Shown here: positions 25,687-35,475 of the stretch, piece by piece
How positions within the stretch are numbered: the first letter of the stretch is position 1
How the letters are laid out: every line of letters starts with the position of its first letter
Notes under the pieces: generated by a model
Told to the model about the DNA's origin: nothing
The model's database searches: none
The model's input: the letters and a program-made list of their open reading frames with translations, nothing else
Source of the DNA: an uncultured Clostridia bacterium
Lineage (GTDB): Bacteria > Bacillota > Clostridia > Lachnospirales > Anaerotignaceae
Length of the DNA stretch: 64,000 nt
Direction: 5' to 3'
Assembly (NCBI GenBank): GCA_944378105.1
Contig: CALWGC010000020.1
Span: forward strand, 123,184 to 187,183
Position numbers and translations under genes: made by a program

Positions 25687-26026
25687 GGCTCAATCCTCCT
25701 TCCAACAATACTTCTAACAGCGCCTTGCCTTCTTTCCATTGGCGCAACGCCTGGAAAAAAGCTTCCACGCCTTCTGGCGTAATATGATAATATTTTCTTC
25801 GCCCGCCCTGAGATTCTTCGCCCCAATAGCTCACGATGAATCCTTGTTTTTCCAGTCGTTTTAAACTGGTATATAACGAAGGCTCTTTTAATGTAAAACG
25901 GCCGCCGCTGCGTTCTTTTAGGTCTTTGATCATTTCATATCCGTAACTATCCTTTTCCGCCAAGATACGCAACAGCATGGTGTCAATCTGGCCGCGAATC
26001 AAGTCACTTTGTATGGGTTCTATCAT
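25649..26026 (-). CDS. PadR family transcriptional regulator
   Basis: A 125-residue regulator with the PadR winged helix (GQIDTMLLRILAEKDSYGYEMIKDL, LYTSLKRLEKQGFI, GRRKYYHITPEG) and a longer C-terminal dimerisation helix than the minimal PadR. It probably represses its own operon with the HAAS and DUF4825 genes. The signal is unknown. Confidence 0.92.
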   Translation of the reverse strand: MIEPIQSDLIRGQIDTMLLRILAEKDSYGYEMIKDLKERSGGRFTLKEPSLYTSLKRLEKQGFIVSYWGEESQGGRRKYYHITPEGVEAFFQALRQWKEGKALLEVLLEGGLSHGPTANGTGSHL

Positions 26027-26126
26027 AGGCCTTTGCTCCTTTCGCTTTTAGGATAGCAAAAATTACTATGTGTGTCAATGTACTTTGTCTTACAGAATTC
26101 TTAACAATCCTTTTCTTTTCCAACCA

Positions 26127-26158
26127 AAAACCCCCATGGAATCCTTCCATGGGGGTTA
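26127..26158 (-). terminator. Terminator after degV
   Basis: Perfect 12-bp arms 26129-26140 and 26146-26157 around a 5-base loop, 10 bases beyond the stop. Confidence 0.8.
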
Positions 26159-26166
26159 TCTCTTTC

Positions 26167-27027
26167 TTAGTCTTCTGCTATTTTCCTTCTGGCCGTGATG
26201 CCAATGGCGCCAGGCCCGCCGTGGATACTCATGACGCAGCCAATTTGAAACACGTCCACCTGTAAAAACCCGGCCTCTTTCATCCGCCTGGCGGCCCCTT
26301 CCACCACCGCCAAATCACACCCGGCGGCATAAAACACATAGCCTTGTCTTTTATCCAAATCTTTAGCCAAAAAATCCTCCAATAACTTTGGCACCACTTT
26401 GGCCATGGTGCCACGGTATTTTTTCCCGGCAATTAGTTTTCCATCCAAAATATCAATGCGGGGTTTGATTTTCAATAACGCCGCCCCCAGCGCCGCCGGA
26501 TTGGACACCCGGCCCCCGGCCGCCAAATAATCCAGCCGGTCTGGCACAAAATGGGTCACCACCAAGGGCACCGCCTGCTCCACGGCCTGGGCCAATGCTT
26601 CCAACGTCATCTTTGGGTGTTGTCCAATAGCTCTGCCGCGTACAGCGTTAAACTGCCCACCCCCACCGACACATTGCGGCTATCCACCCAACCGCACCGT
26701 AATGTCTTTGCAGGATTCCAAGGCCATCTGGGCACAAGAAAAGGTGGCCGAGCACTGGGAAGAGTAGCCAATATGTAAAATTTCCGCACCCGTCTTTCGG
26801 GCCACCCGATGAAAAAAGTCGGCAAACTCCGTCGGATTGACGGCGCTGGTGCCGGGGATTTTTTTCGTCCGGTCATAATAGGCATAAATTTCCTCCACCG
26901 GAATGCTGCCATCGGCACAATCCCGGTCGGGAAAGACAATGTGCATCGGTACAATGGGAATCTTTTTTTGTTGGCGTACTGCCAAAGGCAAGTCCGAACA
27001 GCTTTCTGTGGTGATGACGATGGCCAT
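26167..27027 (-). pseudogene. degV: DegV family fatty-acid-binding protein, two frameshifts
   Basis: The whole DegV protein can be read only by changing frame twice. From ATG 27027 (GGGAGG upstream): MAIVITTESCSDLPLAVRQQ, GTSAVNPTEFADFF to DITVRLGG then stop near 26680. The next DegV segment (VDSRNVSVGVGSLTLYAAEL) is in the +1 frame, and from about 26615 the rest (LVVTHFVPDRLDYLAAGGRV to TARRKIAED) returns to the first frame. The shifts, about 75 bases apart, cancel. DegV proteins bind fatty acids for the FakA kinase. Either a recent pseudogene or two sequencing errors at short homopolymers. Confidence 0.8.
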
Positions 27028-27079
27028 AGCAACCTCCCGTTTTTTCACACAAGAACATCTCGTTTTTTATACTACATCT

Positions 27080-27108
27080 ACTATATCCAAAAAAAAGATT
27101 CCTGTCAA
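27080..27108 (-). promoter_or_regulatory. Promoter of degV
   Basis: TTGACA (27103-27108), 17 bp, TATAGT (27080-27085) on the minus strand, overlapping the end of the SLH gene. Confidence 0.65.
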
Positions 27109-27698
27109 CGTGTGTTTGCTTGGTTTTGCAACCGCTGTCCAAATTGCCAAAAAAAGACGGCCAGCTCTCCCCTGGTTATGGTTTGTTGGGGATAGAGACA
27201 GGCAAAGTCGTTTTCCGAAATCAAATGCTGCCGTAAGCACCACCCGGTCCCCGCCTTTGCCCAGGGCGAAAGCAAAGCCCCATCGGAAGCCACCTGCCAA
27301 ACATCCGTTTCTTCGGCCCCCACAAAGCGACCGGCCATGGCCCAAAGTTCTTCCCGCCGGATGGGCTGCTGTGGCAGGGCTTGTCCTCCTTCGCCTGCCA
27401 AAATGCCACTCTGGGCGGCCCATCCCATCGCCTGTGCATACCAGGCCCCTTCTGGCACGTCCGAAAAAGGCGCCGCCGCCCCTTCTCCCTGTGCCATGCG
27501 ATAGAAAATCGCCACCGCCTCGGCCCGTGTCGCCATCCGCTGTGGCGCAAAGGTCTCTCCCTCGCCCACCCAGTAGCCCGCTTGAACCCCCAGGTCAATC
27601 ACTTCTTCACACCAAAGGTCCTCTGTATCAGAAAATGCCCAAACGGGCTGTGGTCTCAACAATAAAAAAATAAGAAAAATGCCAATTATTTTTTTCAT
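27105..27698 (-). CDS. S-layer homology (SLH) domain protein
   Basis: A 197-residue exported protein: signal peptide (MKKIIGIFLIFLLLRPQPVW-AFS), then three SLH-like repeats (FAPQRMATRAEAVAIFYRM; AAQSGILAGEGGQALPQQPI with RREELWAMAGRFVG; LISENDFACLYPQQTITRGE with LAVFFWQFG). Nothing but SLH repeats, so a surface anchor-only protein. It would bind pyruvylated wall polymers. Its tail overlaps the degV promoter. Confidence 0.85.
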   Translation of the reverse strand: MKKIIGIFLIFLLLRPQPVWAFSDTEDLWCEEVIDLGVQAGYWVGEGETFAPQRMATRAEAVAIFYRMAQGEGAAAPFSDVPEGAWYAQAMGWAAQSGILAGEGGQALPQQPIRREELWAMAGRFVGAEETDVWQVASDGALLSPWAKAGTGWCLRQHLISENDFACLYPQQTITRGELAVFFWQFGQRLQNQANTR

Positions 27699-27805
27699 TC
27701 TCTCCCTCCTTTGTCTCTCCTTTCTACTTTATGCCGCCCAAAGGGGAAAAAGAACAAAAAGAAACCGACAATTATTAAGAAAAAATGAAACATTGGCCAA
27801 ACCGA

Positions 27806-27834
27806 TTGCAAAATTGGGCTATTTCGGCTAAACT
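27806..27834 (+). promoter_or_regulatory. Promoter of the lipoprotein gene
   Basis: TTGCAA (27806-27811), 17 bp, TAAACT (27829-27834). Confidence 0.5.
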
Positions 27835-27879
27835 AAAAGTAGCAAAGAGGCAATTCTTTTTGCTAAGGAGGAATGACTT

Positions 27880-28392
27880 ATGAAAAAAAACAACGATAAA
27901 CAACTGTGGATTTGTATGCTTTTGATCCTGGTTTTGGCTCTTTCCATCACCGGATGTCAGAAAAAAACAGAAACCACCCCAAGCGGCACCACCGAAGAAA
28001 CCCAAGAAGAAACCAAACAAGAAGAAGAAACCACAACCGAAGAAAACGCCCAAAAAGAGGATACCCAAACGCCTCAAACCGGCGAGGAAGAAGCCATGGA
28101 AACACTGGAAGTATCGTTGGGAAATGATATGGGAAAAACCATCACCGCCCTGCGGATTCGCCCTACGGCCGATGACGAATGGATTTCCATTACGTTACAA
28201 AACAACACCTGGGCCTCCGGCTTGATGATCCCGGTGGAACTGAAAGCCGAAACCATCCCCAACCCGGAAAACGGCTGGGATTTGGAAGTGGAGTTTGCCG
28301 ATGACGGCACCAGCCAGCTTTTTGAAGGCGTGCCGCTGAACACAGAAAGTACGTTAATTTTAACCTCGGACGGTGTCATTGCCGGTTCTTAA
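27880..28392 (+). CDS. Putative lipoprotein
   Basis: A 170-residue protein with a lipobox (LALSITGC, Cys near residue 25), a 45-residue Thr/Glu/Gln-rich linker, and a small beta-rich domain (LEVSLGNDMGKTITALRIRP to SDGVIAGS) with features of all-beta extracellular domains. No function recognised. AGGAGG is 8 bases before the ATG. Single-gene unit with its own promoter and terminator. Confidence 0.8.
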   Translation: MKKNNDKQLWICMLLILVLALSITGCQKKTETTPSGTTEETQEETKQEEETTTEENAQKEDTQTPQTGEEEAMETLEVSLGNDMGKTITALRIRPTADDEWISITLQNNTWASGLMIPVELKAETIPNPENGWDLEVEFADDGTSQLFEGVPLNTESTLILTSDGVIAGS

Positions 28393-28451
28393 GCCCATTT
28401 TTGAAGTAATCATAAAAAAGTAGTTTGTTTTCACACCGTTTCCTAAAACAT

Positions 28452-28496
28452 AAAAATAGCTGGAATCCTGAAAAACAAAGGATTCCAGCTATTTTC
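28452..28496. terminator. Bidirectional terminator between lipoprotein gene and glgP
   Basis: Perfect 15-bp arms 28454-28468 and 28480-28494 with A runs and T runs at the ends. Serves the convergent pair. Member of the repeated hairpin family. Confidence 0.8.
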
Positions 28497-28532
28497 TTTT
28501 TCAAAAAGTTCTTTTCCTGAAAATCGGTTGGT

Positions 28533-30992
28533 TTATTCCTCTTCGATTTCCACCGGCTGCAACTGCCAAATTTCCTTGGCATATTCCCGGATGGTACGGT
28601 CACTGCTGAATTTTCCGCTGTGGGCCACGTTTTGGATGGCCATTTTGGCCCAACGGGTTTTATCTTTATAGGCCGCATCCACAGCCAGTTGGGTTTCGGC
28701 ATAGCTTTCAAAGTCGGCCAAAACAAAATATTCGTCGGCTCTTCCGCCGTCCACACCGTTTAACAGCGATTCATACAATTCCCGGAACACTTCCGTGTCC
28801 TTGCAGAACGTGCCGTTAATCAGTTCCATGACGGCCAAGCGGATATTTTGGTCCATATTATAAAGCATCCATGGGTCATAGCTATGGTTGCAAACTTGTT
28901 CTTGAATTTCTTCTGCCCGCAGACCAAAGATAAAGATGTTTTCTTCGCCCACTTCTTCATACATTTCCACATTGGCCCCGTCCATGGTTCCGATGGTGAC
29001 GGCACCGTTGAGCATAAACTTCATATTGCCAGTACCACTGGCTTCCTTGCCGGCGGTGGAAATCTGCTCGCTGACATCGGCGGCCGGCATCAATTTTTCT
29101 GCCAAAGAAACCCGATAGTTGGGCAAGAACACCACTTTCAGCTTATCTTCAATGGCCGGGTCATGATTGACCACATCGGCCACAGCATGAATCAGCTTGA
29201 TGATCAATTTTGCCCGCCGATAGCTGGCGGCGCTTTTGGCCCCAAAGATAAACGTCCGGGGCGCAATATCAAGGCCAGGGTTTACCCGCAGACTATAGTA
29301 AAGGTGAATGATGTGCAATACATTGAGCAACTGCCGTTTGTACTCATGCAGACGCTTTACTTGAATATCAAAGATGGAATCGGGGTTGACTTGAATGCCC
29401 GTCTCTTCTTTGATATAGCGGGCCAAAGCCAATTTGTTTTGCCGCTTAACTTCCATAAAGGCATCCCGGAAGGCCGCATCTTCTGCATAAGGCGCCAAAC
29501 GCTCCAACTGGGACAAATCGGTGATCCAGCCGTCGCCAATGGTTTCGGTAATCAGCTTTGCCAAAGGCTGGTTGGCATACAAAAGCCAACGTCTTTGGGT
29601 GATCCCATTGGTTTTATTATTGAATTTTTCCGGGTAAAACTCGTAAAAATCCTTCAATTCTTGATGTTTCAAAATTTCTGTGTGCAAAGCGGCTACGCCG
29701 TTGACGCTGTGGCTGCCCACAATGGCCAAATAAGCCATCCGCACTTGCCCGTCGGCCACAATGGCCATATTCCGCACCTTCTGCTGATCTCCCGGATACC
29801 GTTCCATCAGTTCCATGCAGAAACGGCGGTTGATTTCTTCCACAATCATATAAATCCGGGGCAACAGACGGCTGAAAAGCTCAATGGGCCATTTTTCCAG
29901 CGCCTCGCTCATGATGGTATGGTTGGTATAGCCACAGACCTTTGTGGTAATCTCCCAAGCCTCATCCCAAGGCAGGTCGTTTTCGTCCACCAACACCCGC
30001 ATCAGTTCGGCCACGGCCACCGTCGGGTGGGTATCGTTGAGCTGGAATGCCACTTTTTCCGGCAGTTCCTTCCAGTCGGTATGGTCTTTTTTAAACCGGG
30101 CAATCACCCGCTGCACAGTGGCAGAAATGAAGAAATACTGTTGTCTTAGCCGCAGCTCTTTGCCGGAGATATGTTCGTCCGCTGGATAGAGCACATCCGT
30201 TAACGTCTGGGCCAGCACCTGTTCTTCCATGGCCTTTTGATAATTGCCGGCATTGAAGCTTTGCAGGTCAAACCGGTTCATGGGCACCGCATCCCACAGC
30301 CGCAGGGTGTTGACCACTTGGTTGCCATAGCCCACCACTGGATAGTCATAGGGCACAGCCAACACCGAATTATAGTTTTCCTGGATAAACCGGTATTCCC
30401 CGTTTTCTTTGGGTACGGCCCGCACGGTGCCGCCAAATTTGACTTCCACGGCATATTCATTGCGGCGGATGCTCCAAGGGTCCCCATTTTCCAGCCAGTT
30501 ATCCGGTTTTTCCACCTGATAACCGTCTTCAATCTGCTGTTCAAAAATGCCATAATGATACCGAATGCCACAGCCATAGGCCGGCAGGTTTAATGTGGAA
30601 AGGGATTCCAAAAAGCAAGCGGCCAGACGGCCCAAGCCGCCATTTCCCAGACCTGGGTCCGGCTCTTGGTCCTCAATTTTGTTATAGTCAATGCCCAGCT
30701 CCTCAAAGGCTTGGCGGAAAGGTTCGTATAAGGATAAGTTCATGATGGTGTTACCAAAAAAGCGGCCCATCAAAAACTCCATGGAAAGATAGTATACCAT
30801 CTTCACATCTTTTTGGTAATACGTATCGTGTGTCTTCATCCAGATGTCGTTGACAATTTCTCGAATGGAATACGCTGCTGCCTGATAGATTTCCTGTTCC
30901 GACGCCGTCTCCAGCGTTTTGCGGCTCAATGCCTTCAGGTTTTCACGGATCATGGTTTGAAATTGATCCTTTGTCACATGCAGATGTTCCAT
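28533..30992 (-). CDS. glgP: Glycogen/alpha-glucan phosphorylase
   Basis: An 819-residue GT35 enzyme that phosphorolyses alpha-1,4-glucans to glucose-1-phosphate. Visible: the N-terminal LSMEFLMGRFFGNTIMNLSL, GLGNGGLGRLAACFLES, and the PLP-lysine motif EASGTGNMKFMLNGA near residue 665. Full length. GGAGG before the ATG. It lies 19 bases after the chromate transporter pair with no terminator visible, so possibly on the prfA transcript. Confidence 0.96.
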   Translation of the reverse strand: MEHLHVTKDQFQTMIRENLKALSRKTLETASEQEIYQAAAYSIREIVNDIWMKTHDTYYQKDVKMVYYLSMEFLMGRFFGNTIMNLSLYEPFRQAFEELGIDYNKIEDQEPDPGLGNGGLGRLAACFLESLSTLNLPAYGCGIRYHYGIFEQQIEDGYQVEKPDNWLENGDPWSIRRNEYAVEVKFGGTVRAVPKENGEYRFIQENYNSVLAVPYDYPVVGYGNQVVNTLRLWDAVPMNRFDLQSFNAGNYQKAMEEQVLAQTLTDVLYPADEHISGKELRLRQQYFFISATVQRVIARFKKDHTDWKELPEKVAFQLNDTHPTVAVAELMRVLVDENDLPWDEAWEITTKVCGYTNHTIMSEALEKWPIELFSRLLPRIYMIVEEINRRFCMELMERYPGDQQKVRNMAIVADGQVRMAYLAIVGSHSVNGVAALHTEILKHQELKDFYEFYPEKFNNKTNGITQRRWLLYANQPLAKLITETIGDGWITDLSQLERLAPYAEDAAFRDAFMEVKRQNKLALARYIKEETGIQVNPDSIFDIQVKRLHEYKRQLLNVLHIIHLYYSLRVNPGLDIAPRTFIFGAKSAASYRRAKLIIKLIHAVADVVNHDPAIEDKLKVVFLPNYRVSLAEKLMPAADVSEQISTAGKEASGTGNMKFMLNGAVTIGTMDGANVEMYEEVGEENIFIFGLRAEEIQEQVCNHSYDPWMLYNMDQNIRLAVMELINGTFCKDTEVFRELYESLLNGVDGGRADEYFVLADFESYAETQLAVDAAYKDKTRWAKMAIQNVAHSGKFSSDRTIREYAKEIWQLQPVEIEEE

Positions 30993-31011
30993 GCTCTTTG
31001 ACCTCCTTCAA

Positions 31012-31581
31012 TCAAAACTGAAAAAGAATGCCCACAGCCGCCGCAATGGCGATATAAAAAAGCGGATGCTTTTTATAGCAATTGGTTGCCACAAGCAAAA
31101 TCAAAAACAACACCACAGCCTTCCACTGAAACATGGCAAGGCTGATTCCTTGACTTTCATACACCGAAGAAGAAATGACTTCTGCCACCACCAGCGACAC
31201 AGCCACGGCCCCAATCAAACCCGTCACCGTCGGCCGCAGGCCAGAAAATACTCGTTTGACCACGGGATGATCGGAAAAGCTTTGTAAAAACCGGGCAATG
31301 ATGATGATGATAATGATCGACGGCGAAACGAGACCCAGTGTGGAGACAATGGCGCCGATGATACCATAATTTTGGAACCCGACATAGGTGGCCATATTGA
31401 CACCAATGGGGCCAGGGGTGGATTCGGAAATGGCAATCATATCCCCCACCATTTTTTTGGTAAACCAGTCGTATTTATCGGCCAAATCATACAAAAACGG
31501 CAATGTGGCAAGCCCGCCGCCAACGGCAAACAGACCCACTTTGAAAAATTCATAGTATAATAACAATAATCCAGCAATCAT
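31012..31581 (-). CDS. Chromate transporter, second half-size subunit
   Basis: A 189-residue membrane protein of the CHR family with the motif GLFAVGGGLATLPFLYDLA near the N-terminus and the ESTPGPIGVNMATYVG segment. Short-chain CHR proteins work as pairs of homologous halves. It overlaps the upstream half by 4 bases. The substrate may be chromate or another oxyanion (sulfate-like); the family name does not settle it. Confidence 0.88.
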   Translation of the reverse strand: MIAGLLLLYYEFFKVGLFAVGGGLATLPFLYDLADKYDWFTKKMVGDMIAISESTPGPIGVNMATYVGFQNYGIIGAIVSTLGLVSPSIIIIIIIARFLQSFSDHPVVKRVFSGLRPTVTGLIGAVAVSLVVAEVISSSVYESQGISLAMFQWKAVVLFLILLVATNCYKKHPLFYIAIAAAVGILFQF

Positions 31582-32123
31582 GCCTTACCCTCCTTTCCTA
31601 AAGAAGGGAATACCAAACCGCAAACGGCACCCAAAAGCACAATGGCAATGGGCGAAATGGGTAAAAACATGCTGGCCAAAAACGCAATGATGGCCAAAAC
31701 CATCGCCATTTGGTTTTTCACCGAACTTTTCCACATCTTTACCACGGTGTTGACCACCATGGCCCCCACGGCCACTCTGACCGCCGCAAAGGCATGCTGT
31801 ACCGTGACATTATCGGCAAAGGTGGTCAATACGCCGGCAATGATACTGATAATCACTAAACTGGGGAAAATCATTCCCAGTGTGGCCACAATCCCGCCTT
31901 TGATGCCGGCCTGTTTATAGCCAATGAAGGTGGCCGTATTGACGGCAATGACTCCTGGCGTACATTGGCCAATGGCATAATAATTCAACAATTCGTCATC
32001 ATCGGCCCAATGATTTTTTTCCACAATCTCTGCCTGTAACATTGGCAACATCGTCAGGCCGCCCCCAAAGGTAAATACCCCTATGCGCGCAAAGATCCAA
32101 AACAAATTCCACAACAATCGCAT
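31578..32123 (-). CDS. Chromate transporter, first half-size subunit
   Basis: A 181-residue CHR-family membrane protein with FARIGVFTFGGGLTMLPMLQ at the N-terminus and IGQCTPGVIAVNTATFIGY, the counterpart of the motif in the next gene. ATG at 32123 has GAAGGA upstream; longer frames add a non-hydrophobic leader. Overlap of stop and start with the partner suggests coupled translation of a heterodimer. Confidence 0.87.
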   Translation of the reverse strand: MRLLWNLFWIFARIGVFTFGGGLTMLPMLQAEIVEKNHWADDDELLNYYAIGQCTPGVIAVNTATFIGYKQAGIKGGIVATLGMIFPSLVIISIIAGVLTTFADNVTVQHAFAAVRVAVGAMVVNTVVKMWKSSVKNQMAMVLAIIAFLASMFLPISPIAIVLLGAVCGLVFPSLGKEGKA

Positions 32124-32204
32124 CCTGCATTCCTTCTTTCCGTTCCTGTCTCTTTCTATTTTTTCCTCCCCATGAGGGATTATATTAGTTATTCGACACA
32201 AACT

Positions 32205-33281
32205 TTAAGATTCCTGCTCTTGATTGCGCAATTTTTCTGCCTGATCGGTGGTGATAAGGGCATCGATGATCTCGCCCAGATCGCCATTAAGCACATCGTC
32301 CAACCGATGGATGGTCAGCCCAATGCGATGGTCTGTGACACGGCCTTGGGGGAAATTATAGGTACGGATCCGCTCGCTGCGATCGCCAGTACCCACCTGA
32401 GAGCGCCGCTCGGCGGAAATTTCGCTATCATGGCGGGCCCGTTCCAATTCGTAGAGTCTGGCATAAAGCACTTTCAGACCCTTTTCTTTATTTTTCAGCT
32501 GGCTTTTTTCGTCCTGACAGCTGACCACAATGCCGGTGGGGATGTGAGTGATCCGTACGGCCGAGTCTGTGGTATTGACACACTGGCCGCCGTTGCCGGA
32601 GGCCCGGAACACATCAATGCGCAGGTCGTTTCGATCAATTTGCACATCCACTTCCTCCGCTTCCGGCAATACGGCCACCGTCACCGTGGACGTATGAATC
32701 CGGCCGCCACTTTCTGTGGCCGGAATCCGCTGCACCCGGTGCACACCGCTTTCGTATTTCAAGCGGCTGTAGGCCCCTTGGCCCGAGATTAAGAAAGAGA
32801 CTTCTTTAAACCCGCCCAAATCGCTTTCATTGGCCGTCATCAATTCTGTTTTCCATTTTTGCCGTTCGGCATAGCGGGCATACATCCGGTATAAGTCGGC
32901 AGCAAACAGCGCCGCTTCATCGCCGCCGGCCCCGCCGCGGATTTCCACAATGACGTTTTTCTCGTCGTTGGGGTCCTTGGGCAGCAGCAACAGTTTCAGC
33001 TTTTGGGCGCATTCTTCTTCCCTTTGCTTGCTTTCGGCCAATTCTTCTTTGAGCATCTGCTTCATTTCTTCTTCATCGGCTTCGGAGAGCATCTCCAACG
33101 CCTCTTGGGCCGTCTGCTGCGCCTGCTTCATCTGCTGATACGTTTCCACCAGCGGCGTCAGGTCGCTATATTCTTTCATCCATTTTTGCCACTGGGTTTG
33201 GTTTGCAATCACTTCCGGATCGTTGATGCTTTCTCCCAGTTGCTCATGCTTTCGCACCAAATCTTCCATTCGTTCAAACAT
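32205..33281 (-). CDS. prfA: Peptide chain release factor 1
   Basis: A 358-residue class I release factor for UAA/UAG. The GGQ catalytic loop is visible as [20 protein letters not shown]; note GNGGQC where many homologues have GAGGQH. The fold, length and ending ([18 protein letters not shown]) fit RF1. ATG at 33281 overlaps the prmC stop by 8 bases, so it is co-translated with its own methylase. Confidence 0.95.
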   Translation of the reverse strand: MFERMEDLVRKHEQLGESINDPEVIANQTQWQKWMKEYSDLTPLVETYQQMKQAQQTAQEALEMLSEADEEEMKQMLKEELAESKQREEECAQKLKLLLLPKDPNDEKNVIVEIRGGAGGDEAALFAADLYRMYARYAERQKWKTELMTANESDLGGFKEVSFLISGQGAYSRLKYESGVHRVQRIPATESGGRIHTSTVTVAVLPEAEEVDVQIDRNDLRIDVFRASGNGGQCVNTTDSAVRITHIPTGIVVSCQDEKSQLKNKEKGLKVLYARLYELERARHDSEISAERRSQVGTGDRSERIRTYNFPQGRVTDHRIGLTIHRLDDVLNGDLGEIIDALITTDQAEKLRNQEQES

Positions 33282-34155
33282 GCTGTTCTTCCTTCCCCTC
33301 TTGGCCCATCCAACAGCCCCGCACCACACGGTCCAGCCCGGCCAAATCCTGTCTTACTTCCACCGCCAAAAAACCGGCTTCTTTCATCAAATCCGCCACG
33401 GCCTTGCCTTGGTCATACCCAATTTCCAACAACAGATGACCGCCCATCTTCAAATAATCCCGGCTTTGGGGCACAATCCGCCGATAAAAATCCAATCCGT
33501 CCACACCGCCATATAACGCCAAATGCGGTTCATATTCTTTCACATCCACCATCAGCTCTGCCATATCCGCTTGGTTGATATAGGGCGGATTGGCCGTAAT
33601 CAAGTCATATCGTTTGGGTGGACAAGCGGAAAACAAATCGCTTTGTAGGCAGATGGCCCGCTGGCTTACGCCCAGGCGTTTGGCGTTCTCTTTGGCCACC
33701 GCAAGGGCTTCTGGGCTGATATCGGTCAGGGTGGCTTCTGCCACGCCCTCTATCAGCAAACTGATGGGAATGCAGCCGCTGCCGGTGCAAAGGTCCAGCA
33801 TTTCTTGCACCGGTTCGTTTTGATGGATGGCCAAGGCTTCTTCCACCAAAAGCTCCGTATCCGGCCGAGGGATCAGCACCTCTTTCGTCACCCAAAACGG
33901 CAGGCCCCAAAACCAGCAACGGCCGATGATATACTGTGCCGGTTCTTTTTTTACCCTTCTTTTAATATAAGAGAAAAATTTCTCCTCTACTTCAGGCAAA
34001 ACGGCCTCGTGTTCTTGTAACAACAACGCCTCTCTGGAAAGGCCGGTTGCCTCTTCCAAAAACAGCCGGCTTTCCAAACGGGTCTCTTCAATACCGGCTT
34101 CCTGTAACAGCCTTGTTCCCTCTTGCAGCAATGCCTGCATGTTATTCTGGCTCAT
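33274..34155 (-). CDS. prmC: Release factor glutamine methyltransferase PrmC
   Basis: A 293-residue SAM-dependent methylase that modifies the GGQ glutamine of release factors. Visible: helical N-terminal domain, [17 protein letters not shown] motif DLCTGSGCI (121-129), and NPPY (189-192). Next to its substrate gene prfA. Overlaps the DUF1385 gene by 14 bases. Confidence 0.95.
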   Translation of the reverse strand: MSQNNMQALLQEGTRLLQEAGIEETRLESRLFLEEATGLSREALLLQEHEAVLPEVEEKFFSYIKRRVKKEPAQYIIGRCWFWGLPFWVTKEVLIPRPDTELLVEEALAIHQNEPVQEMLDLCTGSGCIPISLLIEGVAEATLTDISPEALAVAKENAKRLGVSQRAICLQSDLFSACPPKRYDLITANPPYINQADMAELMVDVKEYEPHLALYGGVDGLDFYRRIVPQSRDYLKMGGHLLLEIGYDQGKAVADLMKEAGFLAVEVRQDLAGLDRVVRGCWMGQEGKEEQHV

Positions 34156-35059
34156 CTTCCAGAACCCCTTTCATGGCAGCAATGGCCGCTTCGATTTCCC
34201 GCGGGCCAGGTTCCGCCGTCGTAAACATTTGCAGTGCAAACCCAGGCTTACTAATCAGCTGGACCAACTTGTTTTCGCTGCGCCCAGCCCACATAATCAC
34301 CTCATAAGAAATCCCGGCCACAAAGGGCACCAACAAAATGCGGCTGACCAGACGCAACCAAATGGTGTCCACCCGCACAAAGAAAAATACCACCATGCTG
34401 ATGAGCATCACATAAATCAAAAAACTGGTCCCGCAGCGCTTATGAAGCCGGGTGTGCTTTTGCACATTTTCCACCGTCAGCTCCTCTTCATGTTCAAAGC
34501 AGTTGATGGTTTTATGCTCGGCCCCATGGAAACGAAACACCTTTTGCATCTCTTCCATCCGCGAAATCAGATAAATATAGCCTAAAAAAATGGCAAGCCG
34601 CAACAGCCCTTCCACAATGCCCAAAGCCCAAGTACCCGGCAAAAAAGGCCGAAAGAAATTGCCAATCACCACCGGCAGCACAAAAAAGAGCCCAATGGAA
34701 AAGACAAGACTGATGGCCACACTGAGATAAATCAAATAATCGGCCAACTTTTCTCCAAACTTTTCCTGGAAAAACCGTTCCAATCTTCCCGGTTCTTCTT
34801 CTACTTCATCTTCCAGCCCCGCCAACTGGGCCGAACGCATGATGATCTTTACCCCCAGCACCATGGACTGGAGAAAGGCCGCCATGCCCCGAAAAATAGG
34901 AACACGAAAAAGCCGAAAGGTGTACAGCCCGCCATTTAATGGCGTCTTTTCCACTTCCAGCGTGCCATCCGTCTTCCAAACGGCCATGGCATACATCTTT
35001 TTGCCGCGCATCATCACGCCTTCAATGACAGCCTGCCCGCCGATTTTCGTTTGTTTCAT
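34142..35059 (-). CDS. DUF1385 family membrane protein
   Basis: A 305-residue protein starting MKQTKIGGQAVIEGVMMRGK, the signature of DUF1385. Four membrane helices (for example YLIYLSVAISLVFSIGLFFVL and TSFLIYVMLISMVVFFFVRV) and the conserved FHGAEHKTINCFEHEEELT segment with His/Cys residues that could bind metal. Function unknown; nearly always placed between rpmE and prmC-prfA in Firmicutes, as here. Confidence 0.93.
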   Translation of the reverse strand: MKQTKIGGQAVIEGVMMRGKKMYAMAVWKTDGTLEVEKTPLNGGLYTFRLFRVPIFRGMAAFLQSMVLGVKIIMRSAQLAGLEDEVEEEPGRLERFFQEKFGEKLADYLIYLSVAISLVFSIGLFFVLPVVIGNFFRPFLPGTWALGIVEGLLRLAIFLGYIYLISRMEEMQKVFRFHGAEHKTINCFEHEEELTVENVQKHTRLHKRCGTSFLIYVMLISMVVFFFVRVDTIWLRLVSRILLVPFVAGISYEVIMWAGRSENKLVQLISKPGFALQMFTTAEPGPREIEAAIAAMKGVLEDEPE

Positions 35060-35103
35060 GCCGCTTTTCCTCCTCTCAAACAATCTATGAGGAAAACGAA
35101 AAA

Positions 35104-35138
35104 AAGGGTTGGTCAACTAAAAAGCGAACCCAACCCTT
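35104..35138 (-). terminator. Terminator after rpmE
   Basis: AAGGGTTGG (35104-35112) pairs with CCAACCCTT (35130-35138), flanked by an A run. Confidence 0.7.
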
Positions 35139-35151
35139 CCCATCGTTTGTT

Positions 35152-35355
35152 TTATTTTCTGCCGTATTTTTTGTTGAATTTTTCCACTCTACCGCCGGCT
35201 TCTACCAACAGTTTCTGGCTGCCAGTATAGAACGGATGGCATTTGGAGCAAACTTCCACGCGAATTTCTTCTTTGGTGGAACCAGTTACGAATTCGTTAC
35301 CACAGTTGCATTTTACTTTGCACTGATGGTACTCTGGATGGATACCTTCTCTCAT
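35152..35355 (-). CDS. rpmE: 50S ribosomal protein L31 (zinc-binding form)
   Basis: A 67-residue protein starting [20 protein letters not shown] with the CxxC pair [13 protein letters not shown]: the four Cys of the zinc-containing L31. Start at ATG 35355 behind GAGGTG. Single gene with its own promoter and terminator. Confidence 0.96.
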   Translation of the reverse strand: MREGIHPEYHQCKVKCNCGNEFVTGSTKEEIRVEVCSKCHPFYTGSQKLLVEAGGRVEKFNKKYGRK

Positions 35356-35423
35356 TTTTTTCACCTCATTCAAATATTTGTTGATCAATAATCCACGAAC
35401 AATTATTTATAGACAACAAAAGG

Positions 35424-35452
35424 ATTATATCATACCGCTTTCTTCTTTGCAA
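35424..35452 (-). promoter_or_regulatory. Promoter of rpmE
   Basis: TTGCAA (35447-35452), 17 bp, TATAAT (35424-35429) on the minus strand. Confidence 0.75.
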
Positions 35453-35475
35453 CCTAAATTTTGCAAAGTTTTCAT

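Noticed and set aside
26600..26700. Programmed ribosomal frameshift in degV
   Set aside because: No slippery heptamer or downstream stimulatory structure at either shift, and two opposite shifts would be needed; error or pseudogene is simpler.
28848..30149. 433-codon plus-strand frame over glgP
   Set aside because: Shadow; glgP is intact with all catalytic motifs.
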